Positions 19,439 to 29,667 of a stretch of 51,146 nucleotides of DNA are shown one piece after another. The notes beneath the pieces were generated by a model. It searched no databases. It saw only the letters and a list, made by a program, of their open reading frames with translations, and was not told where the DNA came from. The stretch spans positions 1 to 51,146 of the forward strand of contig JAQQAM010000198.1 in NCBI GenBank assembly GCA_028532905.1, in the 5' to 3' direction. Position numbers and translations under genes: made by a program. The number at the start of each line of letters is the position of its first letter. Position 1 is the stretch's first letter. This DNA is from Spirochaetales bacterium. Lineage in GTDB: Bacteria > Spirochaetota > Spirochaetia > DSM-2461.

Positions 19439-20628
19439 GGGAGCTCTCCTTTTGAACCGGTAAAAATCATTTTAAGCATATTATCGAGCATTGTATCCTG
19501 CCGTTCTTTAATCAGATTGTAGCGTCTGGGTCCCTTTTCACTGTATTCCTTCAGAAGAAAATCATTTTCCAGCATCAGAATCCGGCTACCTATCTCATCT
19601 TCCGAATAGGGATTGGCATAGAGCACAGCCTCTCCGCAGACTTCGGTAACCGCCGAAAATGCGGAAGCCAGAACAGGAGTACCGTACTTCATGGCCTGTA
19701 AGGGGGGATAGCCGAAGCCTTCATTTAAGGAGGGGTACAAGAGAGCCCGGGTTGTTTTTAACAGAACTTCCATAACATCGGTTTCCACATAATCCAGAAA
19801 CAGAAAGGAGTCCTTGTTCTTCAGCCTGCGGTAGACGATATTCGAACCGCCTGTAAACACAAGCTTTTTCCCTTTGAGCCTGCCGTCTGAGATCAGCTTG
19901 TCAAAAGCCAGGGATAGACGCAGGTTATTCTTCAGCCAGCGGCCGCTACCCAGTCCCAGGTAAAACTGTCCCTCTTCCAGCCCCAGATTATTTAGAACAG
20001 CGGTCGAGCGGCTTTCCACGTCCTCTTCAGCAAGAGGAGAATAGAGGGGAGAATAGCAAACCGACAGCTCCTGTTCCTTCAACTCGGGGAAAAAGTTCAG
20101 AAGGGAGTATTTTGTATGATTGGATACGGTGACAATCTGTTTGTCCGGGAGGTTCAGCATCTTCCTGATCCTGCTAGCGGCTCCTCTTTTGTAGCGCTTA
20201 GGGAACAGGCGGATGTAGAGGGCTTTGAGTATTCTTTTAGGGTCCTTCGTCCCCATGTAGAAGAGGATTTCATGCCGGTCGGTGGGCATCTCCAGACTGC
20301 GGACCCCGTGGATGGTGAAGATCAGCCGGGTATTCGATTTTCCACTGGCCTCTGAGAACCGTCCGTAGGGAAGACCTGTAAAGAATACATCATACCCGGC
20401 ATAGGCCTGTGCAAAAGTCCGCCCCTTGAGGTCTACCAGAGCTATGCCTTTTTCCGTACATAGTTCTTCAATATAGGGATCAAGAGCTTTGCGGCTGTCC
20501 CAGAGGGCATCAAAGGCATACCCTGCCTTAACAGCAGCAATAAAAACAGCCTTGGAGTACTCCCCTCCCCCATGAAAAACAGCTCCGTGGACGGGCTGGG
20601 TGGCGACCAGGTCGAATAGAACGTTCAT
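19435..20628 (-). CDS. Glycosyltransferase, GT4-like (tandem paralogue)
   Basis: GSGRWLKNNLRLSLAF; LYPSLNEGFGYPPLQAMKYGTPVLAS. Confidence 0.88.
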   Translation of the reverse strand: MNVLFDLVATQPVHGAVFHGGGEYSKAVFIAAVKAGYAFDALWDSRKALDPYIEELCTEKGIALVDLKGRTFAQAYAGYDVFFTGLPYGRFSEASGKSNTRLIFTIHGVRSLEMPTDRHEILFYMGTKDPKRILKALYIRLFPKRYKRGAASRIRKMLNLPDKQIVTVSNHTKYSLLNFFPELKEQELSVCYSPLYSPLAEEDVESRSTAVLNNLGLEEGQFYLGLGSGRWLKNNLRLSLAFDKLISDGRLKGKKLVFTGGSNIVYRRLKNKDSFLFLDYVETDVMEVLLKTTRALLYPSLNEGFGYPPLQAMKYGTPVLASAFSAVTEVCGEAVLYANPYSEDEIGSRILMLENDFLLKEYSEKGPRRYNLIKERQDTMLDNMLKMIFTGSKGELP

Positions 20629-20632
20629 AGAT

Positions 20633-22090
20633 TTACTTTATCCTTTTTTTGGCTTTCTGCAAGGATTTCCGCATATAGCGGTAAAAGAAATCATCTCTGA
20701 GCAGAAATAGCATGATGAAAAACAGAATGACGCTGAGTACTAGTTGTCCGGCGAATACAAGGAACAGAGGATACAGATCCTTCAGTGGATTCAGCATATA
20801 CCAGGGAAACAGCAGGACTGGTGCAGCCAACAGATACTTCAACTGGCTCCAGGCAAACAGGTTGATGGAAAACTTTCTGCTAGCATAAAGCAAACCGTAA
20901 ACTAACCCGGCAGACTCCGCCATAAGTGTAGCCGCCGCTGCACCGTTATGCTGCCAGCGGGGAACAAGAAGCAGATTGAAAACGATATTCGTTAGAGTCG
21001 TAACAATGGTCAGGTAAATCAGAATCCGGTCTTTATCCCGGGGCAGAAGGATCTGCTGGCGGACCACATTCAATACGGCGATCACCGGCACGGTCCCTGT
21101 CAGAATGATCAGGGATGTGACAGCGGGCAGAAGCTCCGGTTCAAAGAGAAGGAGAATAATATCCTCGGCATAGAGGAAGAGCCCCAGAAGTATGGGAAAG
21201 GAGAGCATAAGAATATAATTCATGCTAAAACGGTGCAGCTTATCCGAGTCCTTTTCTGCACCATTAGCCAGAATCTTTGTGATACGGGGAAAAATAATGC
21301 TGTTCATTGCAGTGAATACCTGCTGCAAAATCCGGGTCAACCGGAAACCGAGTGAGTAGTATCCCACATACAAAGGCCCCACAAGAACACCTGTAAGAGT
21401 TTTATCGATGCTGGAATTGATCATCCCCGTCACACTAAGAGCAAAAAGAACCAGAATGGGCCTTATATGCCGCCTCAGATTCAGATCTCGGAATTTCAGG
21501 TGGGGAATAACTCCCCTTATATTCACAAGACCCGTCGCCAGACCGGTCATGACGATGATAAGAGCATAAGTATGGCAGTTTTCACTTTCCCTAACCAGCA
21601 GGAGTATGGCAAGCACGTTGAGAAACTTGATGATCATGGAACGGAGAGCAATATACTTGAACTTCTGCCGGCCGATATAGAACCATTCGGTATTGAATAC
21701 ATTACCGGCGATCTGTATGGACAGAATTAGAAATACAGTTTGATGTTCCTTTGCAAAAAAAGGATAGAATCCGAGATAAAACACAAGAGAAGCCAGGGCA
21801 ACAGATATCAGCTGAATCGTGAAGATTTCAGTCGCAGACTGATCGATTCCCTCCCCTTCCTGCCGGGCGATTTCACGGGAGGCATATGTGGGAATGCCGA
21901 GCACCGCAGCCATGGTGAAATAGGAGATGATGGAATTAACATAATTGTAGATCCCGTAATTCTCCGGTCCTATTCTGTTCAGGACAAAGGGGAGGGTAAT
22001 CATGGGCATGGCCACATTGAGAACCGTTCTCATGAGGTTAAACAGATAATCAGAGAAAATTTTCTTCTTATTCAACTGGGATGAAGACAA
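20633..22090 (-). CDS. Polysaccharide/oligosaccharide flippase (Wzx/MATE-like)
   Basis: FDYLFNLMRTVLNVAMPMITLPFVLNRIGPENYGIYNYVNSI. Confidence 0.9.
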   Translation of the reverse strand: MSSSQLNKKKIFSDYLFNLMRTVLNVAMPMITLPFVLNRIGPENYGIYNYVNSIISYFTMAAVLGIPTYASREIARQEGEGIDQSATEIFTIQLISVALASLVFYLGFYPFFAKEHQTVFLILSIQIAGNVFNTEWFYIGRQKFKYIALRSMIIKFLNVLAILLLVRESENCHTYALIIVMTGLATGLVNIRGVIPHLKFRDLNLRRHIRPILVLFALSVTGMINSSIDKTLTGVLVGPLYVGYYSLGFRLTRILQQVFTAMNSIIFPRITKILANGAEKDSDKLHRFSMNYILMLSFPILLGLFLYAEDIILLLFEPELLPAVTSLIILTGTVPVIAVLNVVRQQILLPRDKDRILIYLTIVTTLTNIVFNLLLVPRWQHNGAAAATLMAESAGLVYGLLYASRKFSINLFAWSQLKYLLAAPVLLFPWYMLNPLKDLYPLFLVFAGQLVLSVILFFIMLFLLRDDFFYRYMRKSLQKAKKRIK

Positions 22091-22116
22091 ACGACCTTCC
22101 TTATGACTCTCAGGAA

Positions 22117-23289
22117 TCAGTTTATGACCGAATTATAGACAGCCTGCAGGGAACGGACAACAGCTTCCTCGCTGTAATTATCGATACAATAGGATCTGAT
22201 AGCCGATGGATCATAGGATTCGGGATGATCCAGTACATGCTTGAGCCCCTTTGCCAGATCTTCACTATCTTCATTGTTCACCAGAATCCCGCAGTGCCGG
22301 TTCACAATCCGCCGGGGTCCGGCATTTGATGTCGCCACAAGGGGTTTGCCCATGGCGAGGGCTTCGATAAACACCACTCCGAAAGCTTCATCCCGACTGG
22401 CCAGAGAAAAGAGGCTGCACTCGGCCATAAGCCTCGGCAGCTCCTGCCGGCTGACAGCCCCATACAGTCTTGTTTTGCCTCTAAAAGAAGGGTCTTTGTG
22501 TTCCAGACTTTCAATCAGACTCTCCAGGTTCTCCCGTTCTGCGCCCTCTCCCCCAATCAGGAGCTCCACATCAGGATATTCGGAATGAATGCTATAAAAG
22601 GCATTGATCAGAAGATCAAAGCCCTTTCTGTATTTGAGATACCCCAGGGAAAAGATCCTCCGTCCCCCGGGAGCTGGATAATCGGAGGGATTGAAACCAG
22701 AAACATCCACCATATTAGGAATAACAGAAACCTCCCTTCCGGTTAGCTCCTTCAGATAGGAAGCTCCGCCGTCGCCCACAGCAATCAGGGCCGATGCCGT
22801 CCGGCCGATAAGCCTGATAATCCTGTTCTGGTAGGGCTTGAGAGAACGGTTTTCGATGCCCGAATAATGCTCTGTCAGAACATAGGGGATCTTTTTCCTC
22901 CGGCAGATCCGGGCCGTTCCGTATCCATGGGAGCGGAAGGAGTGGAGATGGATGAGGTCTATGGGACCTTCCGTCTTCTCGATTCTACGGATATGTCTTT
23001 TTAGTTTTCTGTAAACAAGCCACTCTTTTCCGCCAGGAAACTTTAAGAGAAGATTGTAGATCCGGCAGCGGTATTCGGTCAGTTGGGCCTGATTGATATA
23101 AAAGCCTGGTTTCCAGGATCTGCTTCTCAGATCTCCCGCAATTTTAGCAGCCGAACGGGTTTCCACATAAGCTACGGTGACCTTGTATCCGGCTTTCTGC
23201 AGGGCGATTCCCTGATCCCGGAAAAACACACCCGAAAGGTCAGCATCATTATTGGGGTACCAGGAAGGAACCATTACAATATGCTTCAT
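22117..23289 (-). CDS. Glycosyltransferase, GT4
   Basis: MVPSWYPNNDADLSGVFFRDQ; SLASRDEAFGVVFIEALAMGKPLVAT. Confidence 0.92.
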   Translation of the reverse strand: MKHIVMVPSWYPNNDADLSGVFFRDQGIALQKAGYKVTVAYVETRSAAKIAGDLRSRSWKPGFYINQAQLTEYRCRIYNLLLKFPGGKEWLVYRKLKRHIRRIEKTEGPIDLIHLHSFRSHGYGTARICRRKKIPYVLTEHYSGIENRSLKPYQNRIIRLIGRTASALIAVGDGGASYLKELTGREVSVIPNMVDVSGFNPSDYPAPGGRRIFSLGYLKYRKGFDLLINAFYSIHSEYPDVELLIGGEGAERENLESLIESLEHKDPSFRGKTRLYGAVSRQELPRLMAECSLFSLASRDEAFGVVFIEALAMGKPLVATSNAGPRRIVNRHCGILVNNEDSEDLAKGLKHVLDHPESYDPSAIRSYCIDNYSEEAVVRSLQAVYNSVIN

Positions 23290-24554
23290 AAATTCTCCCG
23301 AATCTCAAGAATGGCGTCTACAGACCTGGAGCCCGCCTCTCCCTGATGGCGGCAGGCATATACCTTCAATCGTTCAATATTCTCCTGAAGATGGGGGTCC
23401 ATGGTGAGTGTTTTTATTCTTTCAGGAACGGATGCGAGATCATCAGCATCAAAATGAAGAATGGCGCCGCTGTCCTTCACCATATAGTAGGGATTTTCCT
23501 CTTCAATATCCGACAAATCGAAGCCACGGGGGTCCAGATTGAAATTGAAGACCGCCACAGGCCGGGAAAAAAGAAAAATATAGTCGAACATAATGGAAGA
23601 AAAATCGGAAATCATGATATCCGATTGGGCCATGGCGTGAATGTTCTCCTTGTTAAAATCCCATTGAACATTTCCATAGGACGCAAGAGAAATTTTCAAT
23701 TCTTCCAGAATCTCTTTTTCGGAGATAGAACTCTGGGGATGGGGTCGGAGAATCAATTTCATGCCGCTCTCGGCCAAAGGCCCAAGCAGATCCATACCAT
23801 AGCGGCGCAGCAGGCCGTTGGGACCCCAGGATGGCGAAATGAGGATTGTAAAATCCTTATTTTCCGAAAGCTGAAGCACCTTTTTCTTCTCAAACAAACT
23901 GTCCAGGTAGGTGGAGCCGACAATCCTGAGATCCTTAAGGGGAGTGCCTCGCTTTTTCTCCAGTTCACGGATAATTCCCTCCTGATGGGGTCCGTTCAGC
24001 AGGATGGAATCGTAATAATCTATTCCGAAAAGCCTGTAGGTGGAGGTATTGTTCAGGTGATGGAGGATATGGCAGTAGTGCTTTACCCTCTTGGAGCGTT
24101 TGAACTGCAGGACATCCAGACCGGGCGTCGTAGCCACGCACACATCGGCTTCCAGAAAGTTCAGACGCATGTACGCCCTGTTCCCCTGTCCGATATAAGA
24201 GGTTTTCACCAGATCCGATTCATATTTTAATCCAGGGTCATCAGGATGAGCTGTCATATAGGCACAGGGTTCTCCCCTTTGTACCAGTTCATCCAGAAGA
24301 GGTTTAAACACCCCCCAGTACTGAGGCCCTTCGGAATAGAGAACCAGAGAATGCCGGGATGCCTCTCCTTTACCGGAGGGGGAGAAAAACTTAAGCTTCA
24401 TAATGACCTGTTTCAAAAGAAACCAGGAGGAGGCGATAATCCCGATAAGAGCGGACAGGAGCATACTGCCCGTGGCCGGGTCGATATAGGCAGAAACAGG
24501 AACAACCAGAATCAGAGTAAAGAAGATGATATAAAAAACTTTTCCGATCCTCAT
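23286..24554 (-). CDS. CDP-glycerol glycerophosphotransferase-family (TagB/TagF-like) protein
   Basis: LILRPHPQSS, MISDFSSIMFDYIFLFSRPVAVFNFNLDPRGFD; N-terminal YIDPATGS membrane segment. Confidence 0.82.
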   Translation of the reverse strand: MRIGKVFYIIFFTLILVVPVSAYIDPATGSMLLSALIGIIASSWFLLKQVIMKLKFFSPSGKGEASRHSLVLYSEGPQYWGVFKPLLDELVQRGEPCAYMTAHPDDPGLKYESDLVKTSYIGQGNRAYMRLNFLEADVCVATTPGLDVLQFKRSKRVKHYCHILHHLNNTSTYRLFGIDYYDSILLNGPHQEGIIRELEKKRGTPLKDLRIVGSTYLDSLFEKKKVLQLSENKDFTILISPSWGPNGLLRRYGMDLLGPLAESGMKLILRPHPQSSISEKEILEELKISLASYGNVQWDFNKENIHAMAQSDIMISDFSSIMFDYIFLFSRPVAVFNFNLDPRGFDLSDIEEENPYYMVKDSGAILHFDADDLASVPERIKTLTMDPHLQENIERLKVYACRHQGEAGSRSVDAILEIRENL

Positions 24555-27442
24555 TTCACGGTCCTCCAGTTTGCAGTATCCAGCATGCTCTTCTCGACCA
24601 TATAGCTTTTCCGGTGGATGTATTCGGCTGAACCATGATTGTAGATCAGGTTGGAACCGTCACCCACTAGAAGAGGTCCTTCCTTGGCAGAAGAATCCAG
24701 GGGCTTCCCCGTATAAGGATTATCAGCACCTCCGAAGGCTTCCAGCAACAGCTCAGGGGTATCTGCATTGGTCATAAAGGCCTCTGAAGTGCCTAAAAGT
24801 CCCCGGCTGCCGAAGGGTTTGAACAGCATGAGGGGATGAAAGCCCACATACTCGGGGGCATGATCCCCCCCGGGGTCTTCTGAAAAATAGGGATCGTACA
24901 CCCCCTCCCCCGCCCGTCCATGATCGGAAACAATGAGGATCTGAGTATTGTCGTACAGACCTTCGGCTTTGAGCCAGTCCAACCAGTCCGCCAACTTATT
25001 GATCACAGCCACATTGGTATAGATATGGGCGGCAGAGTTTTTACTGCCGTAGAGAGCCAGATCTTCTTCGGGGTAATCTATTAGGGAGGTGACCGCTTCA
25101 AAATCGGCATTGACAGCAAGCACCTCATGGGAGGCTTTATTGCCGATGATGCTGAAGGTCGGCCCTCCCTCGTCGGGGGCCATAAGAGCGGGAAGCCAGT
25201 CCAAAACCGCCCATTCCTTATAAAAACTCAGGGCGTTAAAGAGATTGGCATAGGTCTCATAATCAGGATTATCTTTGTTCAGACTGTGCCAGTTTCCGTC
25301 GTCATAGATTTTCCGACGGACATAACGGGGAGCCATACGGAACAGGGAGAACTGAAACAGGGATTTATCCCGCATCAGAATCTTTCCGAAATCAGAGGGA
25401 ATGTCGTGGGAAGCCAACCAGGAAGCCTGTACTCTGGATAAATCATCCCGTTGAATACCCATTTCATCAAAAACGGAAAGATCTGCGGTGTCCAGATTGA
25501 ATCCCTTATGGAGGGGATTGGCCATATACACCCTGTGATTCCTGTCAGAAAACAGTCTGGGCAGAACCATGACTCCTTCAAAGGCTTTTTTCTTCAGAGA
25601 TTCCTCCGGCCGGGCCGCCATTCCCTGGGGTGTATACTCATAGCCACCCAGCATGGCCGGGAGGGAGGTTATGGTATTCACACCGAAGCTCAGGGTGTCA
25701 GGATACCAGGTAAATCCGTCATAACGCTCCTCCAGCTCGGGAAATGCCTCCAGTGCCAGAGGTAGTGCCCCTGCCAAAGCTCTGTCTGAAAACAGGATGA
25801 TCGTATTATGAGCCTTCCGGGAAAGAGGAATGGCGGGTTCTACCGCAAGCAGATCTGTTCCGGCAGGGGCTTCTTTCCTGTCCGATCCACTGAGAGCCAG
25901 ACCGTTATATCCGGTCATAGCCAGGAGGGAGACCAGAAGGAGAGTGAGAAACTGCCTGAAACGGAAGAGCTCCGTTTTGAGAAAGACTCCCAGAAGGAAG
26001 AGCCCCATCCCTCCCAGTACCGCAAGGTTCAGCAGAACAGCGGGCTTGGGATCATGCACAAAGCCGAACTCAAACTGAAGGGACTCCGATATGACCCCGT
26101 AAGAGCCCGGAAAAAAAAGAAAATTCAGCACACTCCCACAGGCGACAACAGCAGTCAGATACACCACAGCTTTTCTGTAGGTAGCCGGCAGAGCGTAATA
26201 TAAAAAGAGAGGCACCAAAGCGAATGAGAAAAAGGCCCAGAGGAGAACCTGAATAATCAATGCCAGGCCGATCTGCATTTCATAAGGAGAACTGGCGGCC
26301 AGAGCCGTGGGAACAACCAGTCCCGCCAGTACGGTCAGCACAGCCAGTGAGGTCAGAAACACTGCTCCCTCGGTCTTACCTGGAGCGGTGAACATTTGCG
26401 CTTTATTCAATAAAGAGGGCAGAAAACACAGGACGATGATCAAAAAAAGATTCACAATAAGATCCTGAGGGTCCTGAACAAAAGGATTGCCCCAGAGCTG
26501 GACCAGAGCAGCAGCTCCGGTTGTCAGGAGTCCCACAGAGATCAATCTGGTTAGAAAATTTCCTTTATACTCAGCCAAAAAGTAAAGCAGAGCCGGAACG
26601 GACAGAATCAATGTACAAAAATAGGCTCCATAGACCAGAGCGACGGTGACAGGGTTTTTCACAAGATAGTAAAGTCCCACGCTCCCGCAGACATAGAGTA
26701 CGGCAGCAGCAGGGAGCCACAGAGGGGCTTTTATCTTCATCAAAAGATGTCCGCTGTACCGGTTCAGCCGCTCTGAGACCGGCACACCTTCCCACCGAGA
26801 GAGGAGATTCTTGACCAGTGAAATGAAATTATTGCAGCTCCAGTACAGAAGCAGCCCCGAAGGAGCCGTATACAAGAGGACGAAAAAAAGCCCTGCCATT
26901 ATAAACAGCTGAATTTTCCCCGATCTGGATTGCCCTGAAGAATAAACAGAGGCGGATGCCAGATTCAAGGCGGTCATAACAAAGGGCATCAGGTTAATCA
27001 TACCAAAGGTCCCGTCGGGAACCGAAAGATCCTTTAGAAACAGAAACCCTTCGCCCTGCAGGGGTTCAAAGCCCGAAAGAAAACGGTAAGCGGCTATAAA
27101 AAAGGGTATCTGAATAAGCATACCGAAGCTGGAACGGATGGACAGCAGAGGGGAATAGCCGTTCTGCCGGTAGAGGGTCTTTAGATAAAAATACTGTTCA
27201 TCCCCCTTGAACACCTCCCTGATGTCCTTTCTCCGGGGGGCCATGCGGTCCAGGATAAGCCTCTCCTCCTTCTGCCAGGTATCGGCCAGGGCAAAAAAGG
27301 GATAGATCAGCACATTGATGACCGCACTCATCATCAGGATGGACAAACCATAATTGCCCGTCAGTTCATAAGAAGCCGTCAAAACACGGTTCAGCAGGGA
27401 AACGAGGGGGGCTATCAGCATTTGAAACAGTATATGAAGCAT
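24551..27442 (-). CDS. YidC/Oxa1-like insertase domain fused to multi-TM region and C-terminal LtaS/sulfatase-like domain
   Basis: N-term YGLSILMMSAVINVLIYPFFALADTWQKEE...APSGLLLYWSCNNFISLVKNLL (YidC); C-term HNTIILFSDRALAG...QILIVSDHGRAGEGVYDP...GGDHAPEYVGFHPLMLFKP. Confidence 0.82.
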   Translation of the reverse strand: MLHILFQMLIAPLVSLLNRVLTASYELTGNYGLSILMMSAVINVLIYPFFALADTWQKEERLILDRMAPRRKDIREVFKGDEQYFYLKTLYRQNGYSPLLSIRSSFGMLIQIPFFIAAYRFLSGFEPLQGEGFLFLKDLSVPDGTFGMINLMPFVMTALNLASASVYSSGQSRSGKIQLFIMAGLFFVLLYTAPSGLLLYWSCNNFISLVKNLLSRWEGVPVSERLNRYSGHLLMKIKAPLWLPAAAVLYVCGSVGLYYLVKNPVTVALVYGAYFCTLILSVPALLYFLAEYKGNFLTRLISVGLLTTGAAALVQLWGNPFVQDPQDLIVNLFLIIVLCFLPSLLNKAQMFTAPGKTEGAVFLTSLAVLTVLAGLVVPTALAASSPYEMQIGLALIIQVLLWAFFSFALVPLFLYYALPATYRKAVVYLTAVVACGSVLNFLFFPGSYGVISESLQFEFGFVHDPKPAVLLNLAVLGGMGLFLLGVFLKTELFRFRQFLTLLLVSLLAMTGYNGLALSGSDRKEAPAGTDLLAVEPAIPLSRKAHNTIILFSDRALAGALPLALEAFPELEERYDGFTWYPDTLSFGVNTITSLPAMLGGYEYTPQGMAARPEESLKKKAFEGVMVLPRLFSDRNHRVYMANPLHKGFNLDTADLSVFDEMGIQRDDLSRVQASWLASHDIPSDFGKILMRDKSLFQFSLFRMAPRYVRRKIYDDGNWHSLNKDNPDYETYANLFNALSFYKEWAVLDWLPALMAPDEGGPTFSIIGNKASHEVLAVNADFEAVTSLIDYPEEDLALYGSKNSAAHIYTNVAVINKLADWLDWLKAEGLYDNTQILIVSDHGRAGEGVYDPYFSEDPGGDHAPEYVGFHPLMLFKPFGSRGLLGTSEAFMTNADTPELLLEAFGGADNPYTGKPLDSSAKEGPLLVGDGSNLIYNHGSAEYIHRKSYMVEKSMLDTANWRTVK

Positions 27443-27466
27443 AAAAAAGATCCTTACATCAGGGTA

Positions 27467-28567
27467 TCAGCGCAGAAGGAGAGCACGAAACTCTTCAGGG
27501 TTGTCCAGGGGCCTCGGATTATTCTGCAGACGCTCCAGGTTGACAGAGGCCAGAAAGTCCTCAAATACAGCATCCACATCAATCAGTTGGGCCAGCCGGG
27601 GCTCCAAAGCACAGCTGCGGATTATGGTGCTTACTTTTTCAGCTGCCTCTTCGGCATTCTCCGCCTGAAGAAGGGGGAACAGCCCTTCCAGCCTCCCTCC
27701 CCTGCTGTTGTAAAGGATAAAGGGGATGAGCATCAGGGCAGCAGCATAGCCATGGGGAATCCCGAAACGGGAAGTCAGATAATAACTGAAGGCATGGGCT
27801 CCTGTTGTTTTACTGATATTGATGGCCTGTCCCGCCAGATTCGCTGCCCTCTGCATCCCCTCGCGGTTTTTCAATGAGCCGGATTGAACCGATGGAATCA
27901 GATGCTCCAGGGTCAGAGCCATTGACTTTTCCGCAAAATTACGGGACTCAGGATTGGCATTGACACTCCACCAGGATTCTACAGCCTGGGACAGCGCATC
28001 CAGTCCCGATACAGCCGCCTGTTGAGCGCTCATGGACAGGGTCAGGGAAGGGTCCAGAACAACGATGGACGGAAGAAGCTCCGGATGGGCCAGGGAATAT
28101 TTGATCTTGTTCACATAAACAACGGCGAAATGGGTCGATTCACTCCCGGAACCGGAGGTTGTGGGTACAGCGATCAATGGAAGGGAAGACAGGGATTCCA
28201 GTTTTTTACGACCTGTAACAAAATCTTCCGGATTCCCATCACAGGCAGCAAAGGCTTTTAGGAGTTTGGCCATATCCAGAACACTGCCCCCTCCAACAGC
28301 CACAATCAGATCAGCCTTCCGGCAGAGGGGCAGCCCTTTCTGCAGGTCTTCCAGACGGGGATTGGTCTCAAAATCGGAAAAGCGGACAATCTCACAACCC
28401 GCAAAGATCCGCTCGATCTCCCGGGAGGCACCACAGGCCTCGTAGGATGCCCGGCCTGTGACCAGCAGGACTGTACGGCAGGATGGAAAATCCTCCCCGT
28501 GAAGCTTTTTAAGAGGGACAGACCTGATATCCTGAGTCACAAAGCCTCCTGAAAATTGAGACGACAA
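27467..28567 (-). CDS. Iron-containing alcohol dehydrogenase, probable phosphonoacetaldehyde reductase
   Basis: VAVGGGSVLDMAKLL, PTTSGSGSESTHFAV, FGIPHGYAAA; position next to phosphonate genes. Confidence 0.8.
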   Translation of the reverse strand: MSSQFSGGFVTQDIRSVPLKKLHGEDFPSCRTVLLVTGRASYEACGASREIERIFAGCEIVRFSDFETNPRLEDLQKGLPLCRKADLIVAVGGGSVLDMAKLLKAFAACDGNPEDFVTGRKKLESLSSLPLIAVPTTSGSGSESTHFAVVYVNKIKYSLAHPELLPSIVVLDPSLTLSMSAQQAAVSGLDALSQAVESWWSVNANPESRNFAEKSMALTLEHLIPSVQSGSLKNREGMQRAANLAGQAINISKTTGAHAFSYYLTSRFGIPHGYAAALMLIPFILYNSRGGRLEGLFPLLQAENAEEAAEKVSTIIRSCALEPRLAQLIDVDAVFEDFLASVNLERLQNNPRPLDNPEEFRALLLR

Positions 28568-29652
28568 TTCAGAGCCGAAACTTTCGGCCGGCCCAGGTCA
28601 TCCCGGGAGCCCTTAGCCACACGAAGCTCCACAAAGGTCATTCCCCCTTTCTGATCCAATACTGTATTCAGAACCTTCTGTAGAGAATCTCTGCTATCAC
28701 AGCTTAAGCAGCGCTCATATCCGGCAGCCTGTGCCAGTGCAGGCCAGTCGACTCCGCCGGCCACCGTGGGCTGGCCCCCGACAGTATCATGGGAACCGTT
28801 ATTGATCATAATGTGAAGGAGGGGCAGATCCTGAAAACTGCCGTTCACAGCCAGGGAGCCCATATGCATGAGAACCGACCCGTCTCCGTCCAGACAGCAA
28901 AGGGGCAGATCCGGCCGGGCCAGCAGCGCTCCCAGGGCAATCTGGGAGGTGTGCCCCATAGAGCCTACAACCAGAAAATCCTTGTTATGAACCTCCCCCC
29001 GGGCATCCCGGTGCTCATACAGTTCTCTGGAAATCTTACCTGTAGTGGAAACAAAGCGGTATTCCTCAGGGAGTGTTTCAAGAATTGTACCGATGGCTTC
29101 TTCCCTGTTTAAGGATGAGATATCCGCAAGGGGTGTCTCCAGTTTACAAGAGGAAAAACTCCCCTTTCTCACCACCAGGGCAAAGGGTTTGTCCTGGTTC
29201 AAAGCCTCCTGGGCTTCCTGAAGGATTGCGGTATAATCGCTGTCGGCGTCCATTACCCTGTAGGGAATGCGCATGCACTCCAGAAGGGGAAGGGTCAGTT
29301 CTCCCTGGGTGACGTGCTGGGGCTCATCCTTAACACCCGGCTCACCCCGCCATCCAATAATAAAGAGGACAGGCAGCCTGTAAACAGCCTTGTCCATAAG
29401 AGAAAGGAAAGGGTTAACGATATTGCCCAATCCTGAGTTCTGCATATAGACGCAGGCGGGTTTGCCTGAGGCTATAGTATGACCTGCCGCCAATGCCAGG
29501 GCGTTCCCCTCATTAGCGGCTATGATATGTTCGTTTTGAGCCTTGGTATTGCTTAAACGGGCACAGAAATTCTTCAGCAGGGAGTCGGGAACTCCTGCAT
29601 AAAAATTGACAATTCCGTCCAGAGCGGTACTGAAATCTACTGTATTAATCAT
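28537..29652 (-). CDS. aepY: Phosphonopyruvate decarboxylase
   Basis: FYAGVPDSLLKNFC, ANEGNALALAAGH, CLDGDGSVLMHMG, NNGSHDTVGGQPT. Confidence 0.92.
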   Translation of the reverse strand: MINTVDFSTALDGIVNFYAGVPDSLLKNFCARLSNTKAQNEHIIAANEGNALALAAGHTIASGKPACVYMQNSGLGNIVNPFLSLMDKAVYRLPVLFIIGWRGEPGVKDEPQHVTQGELTLPLLECMRIPYRVMDADSDYTAILQEAQEALNQDKPFALVVRKGSFSSCKLETPLADISSLNREEAIGTILETLPEEYRFVSTTGKISRELYEHRDARGEVHNKDFLVVGSMGHTSQIALGALLARPDLPLCCLDGDGSVLMHMGSLAVNGSFQDLPLLHIMINNGSHDTVGGQPTVAGGVDWPALAQAAGYERCLSCDSRDSLQKVLNTVLDQKGGMTFVELRVAKGSRDDLGRPKVSALNCRLNFQEAL

Positions 29653-29667
29653 GAAACCTCCAATGAA

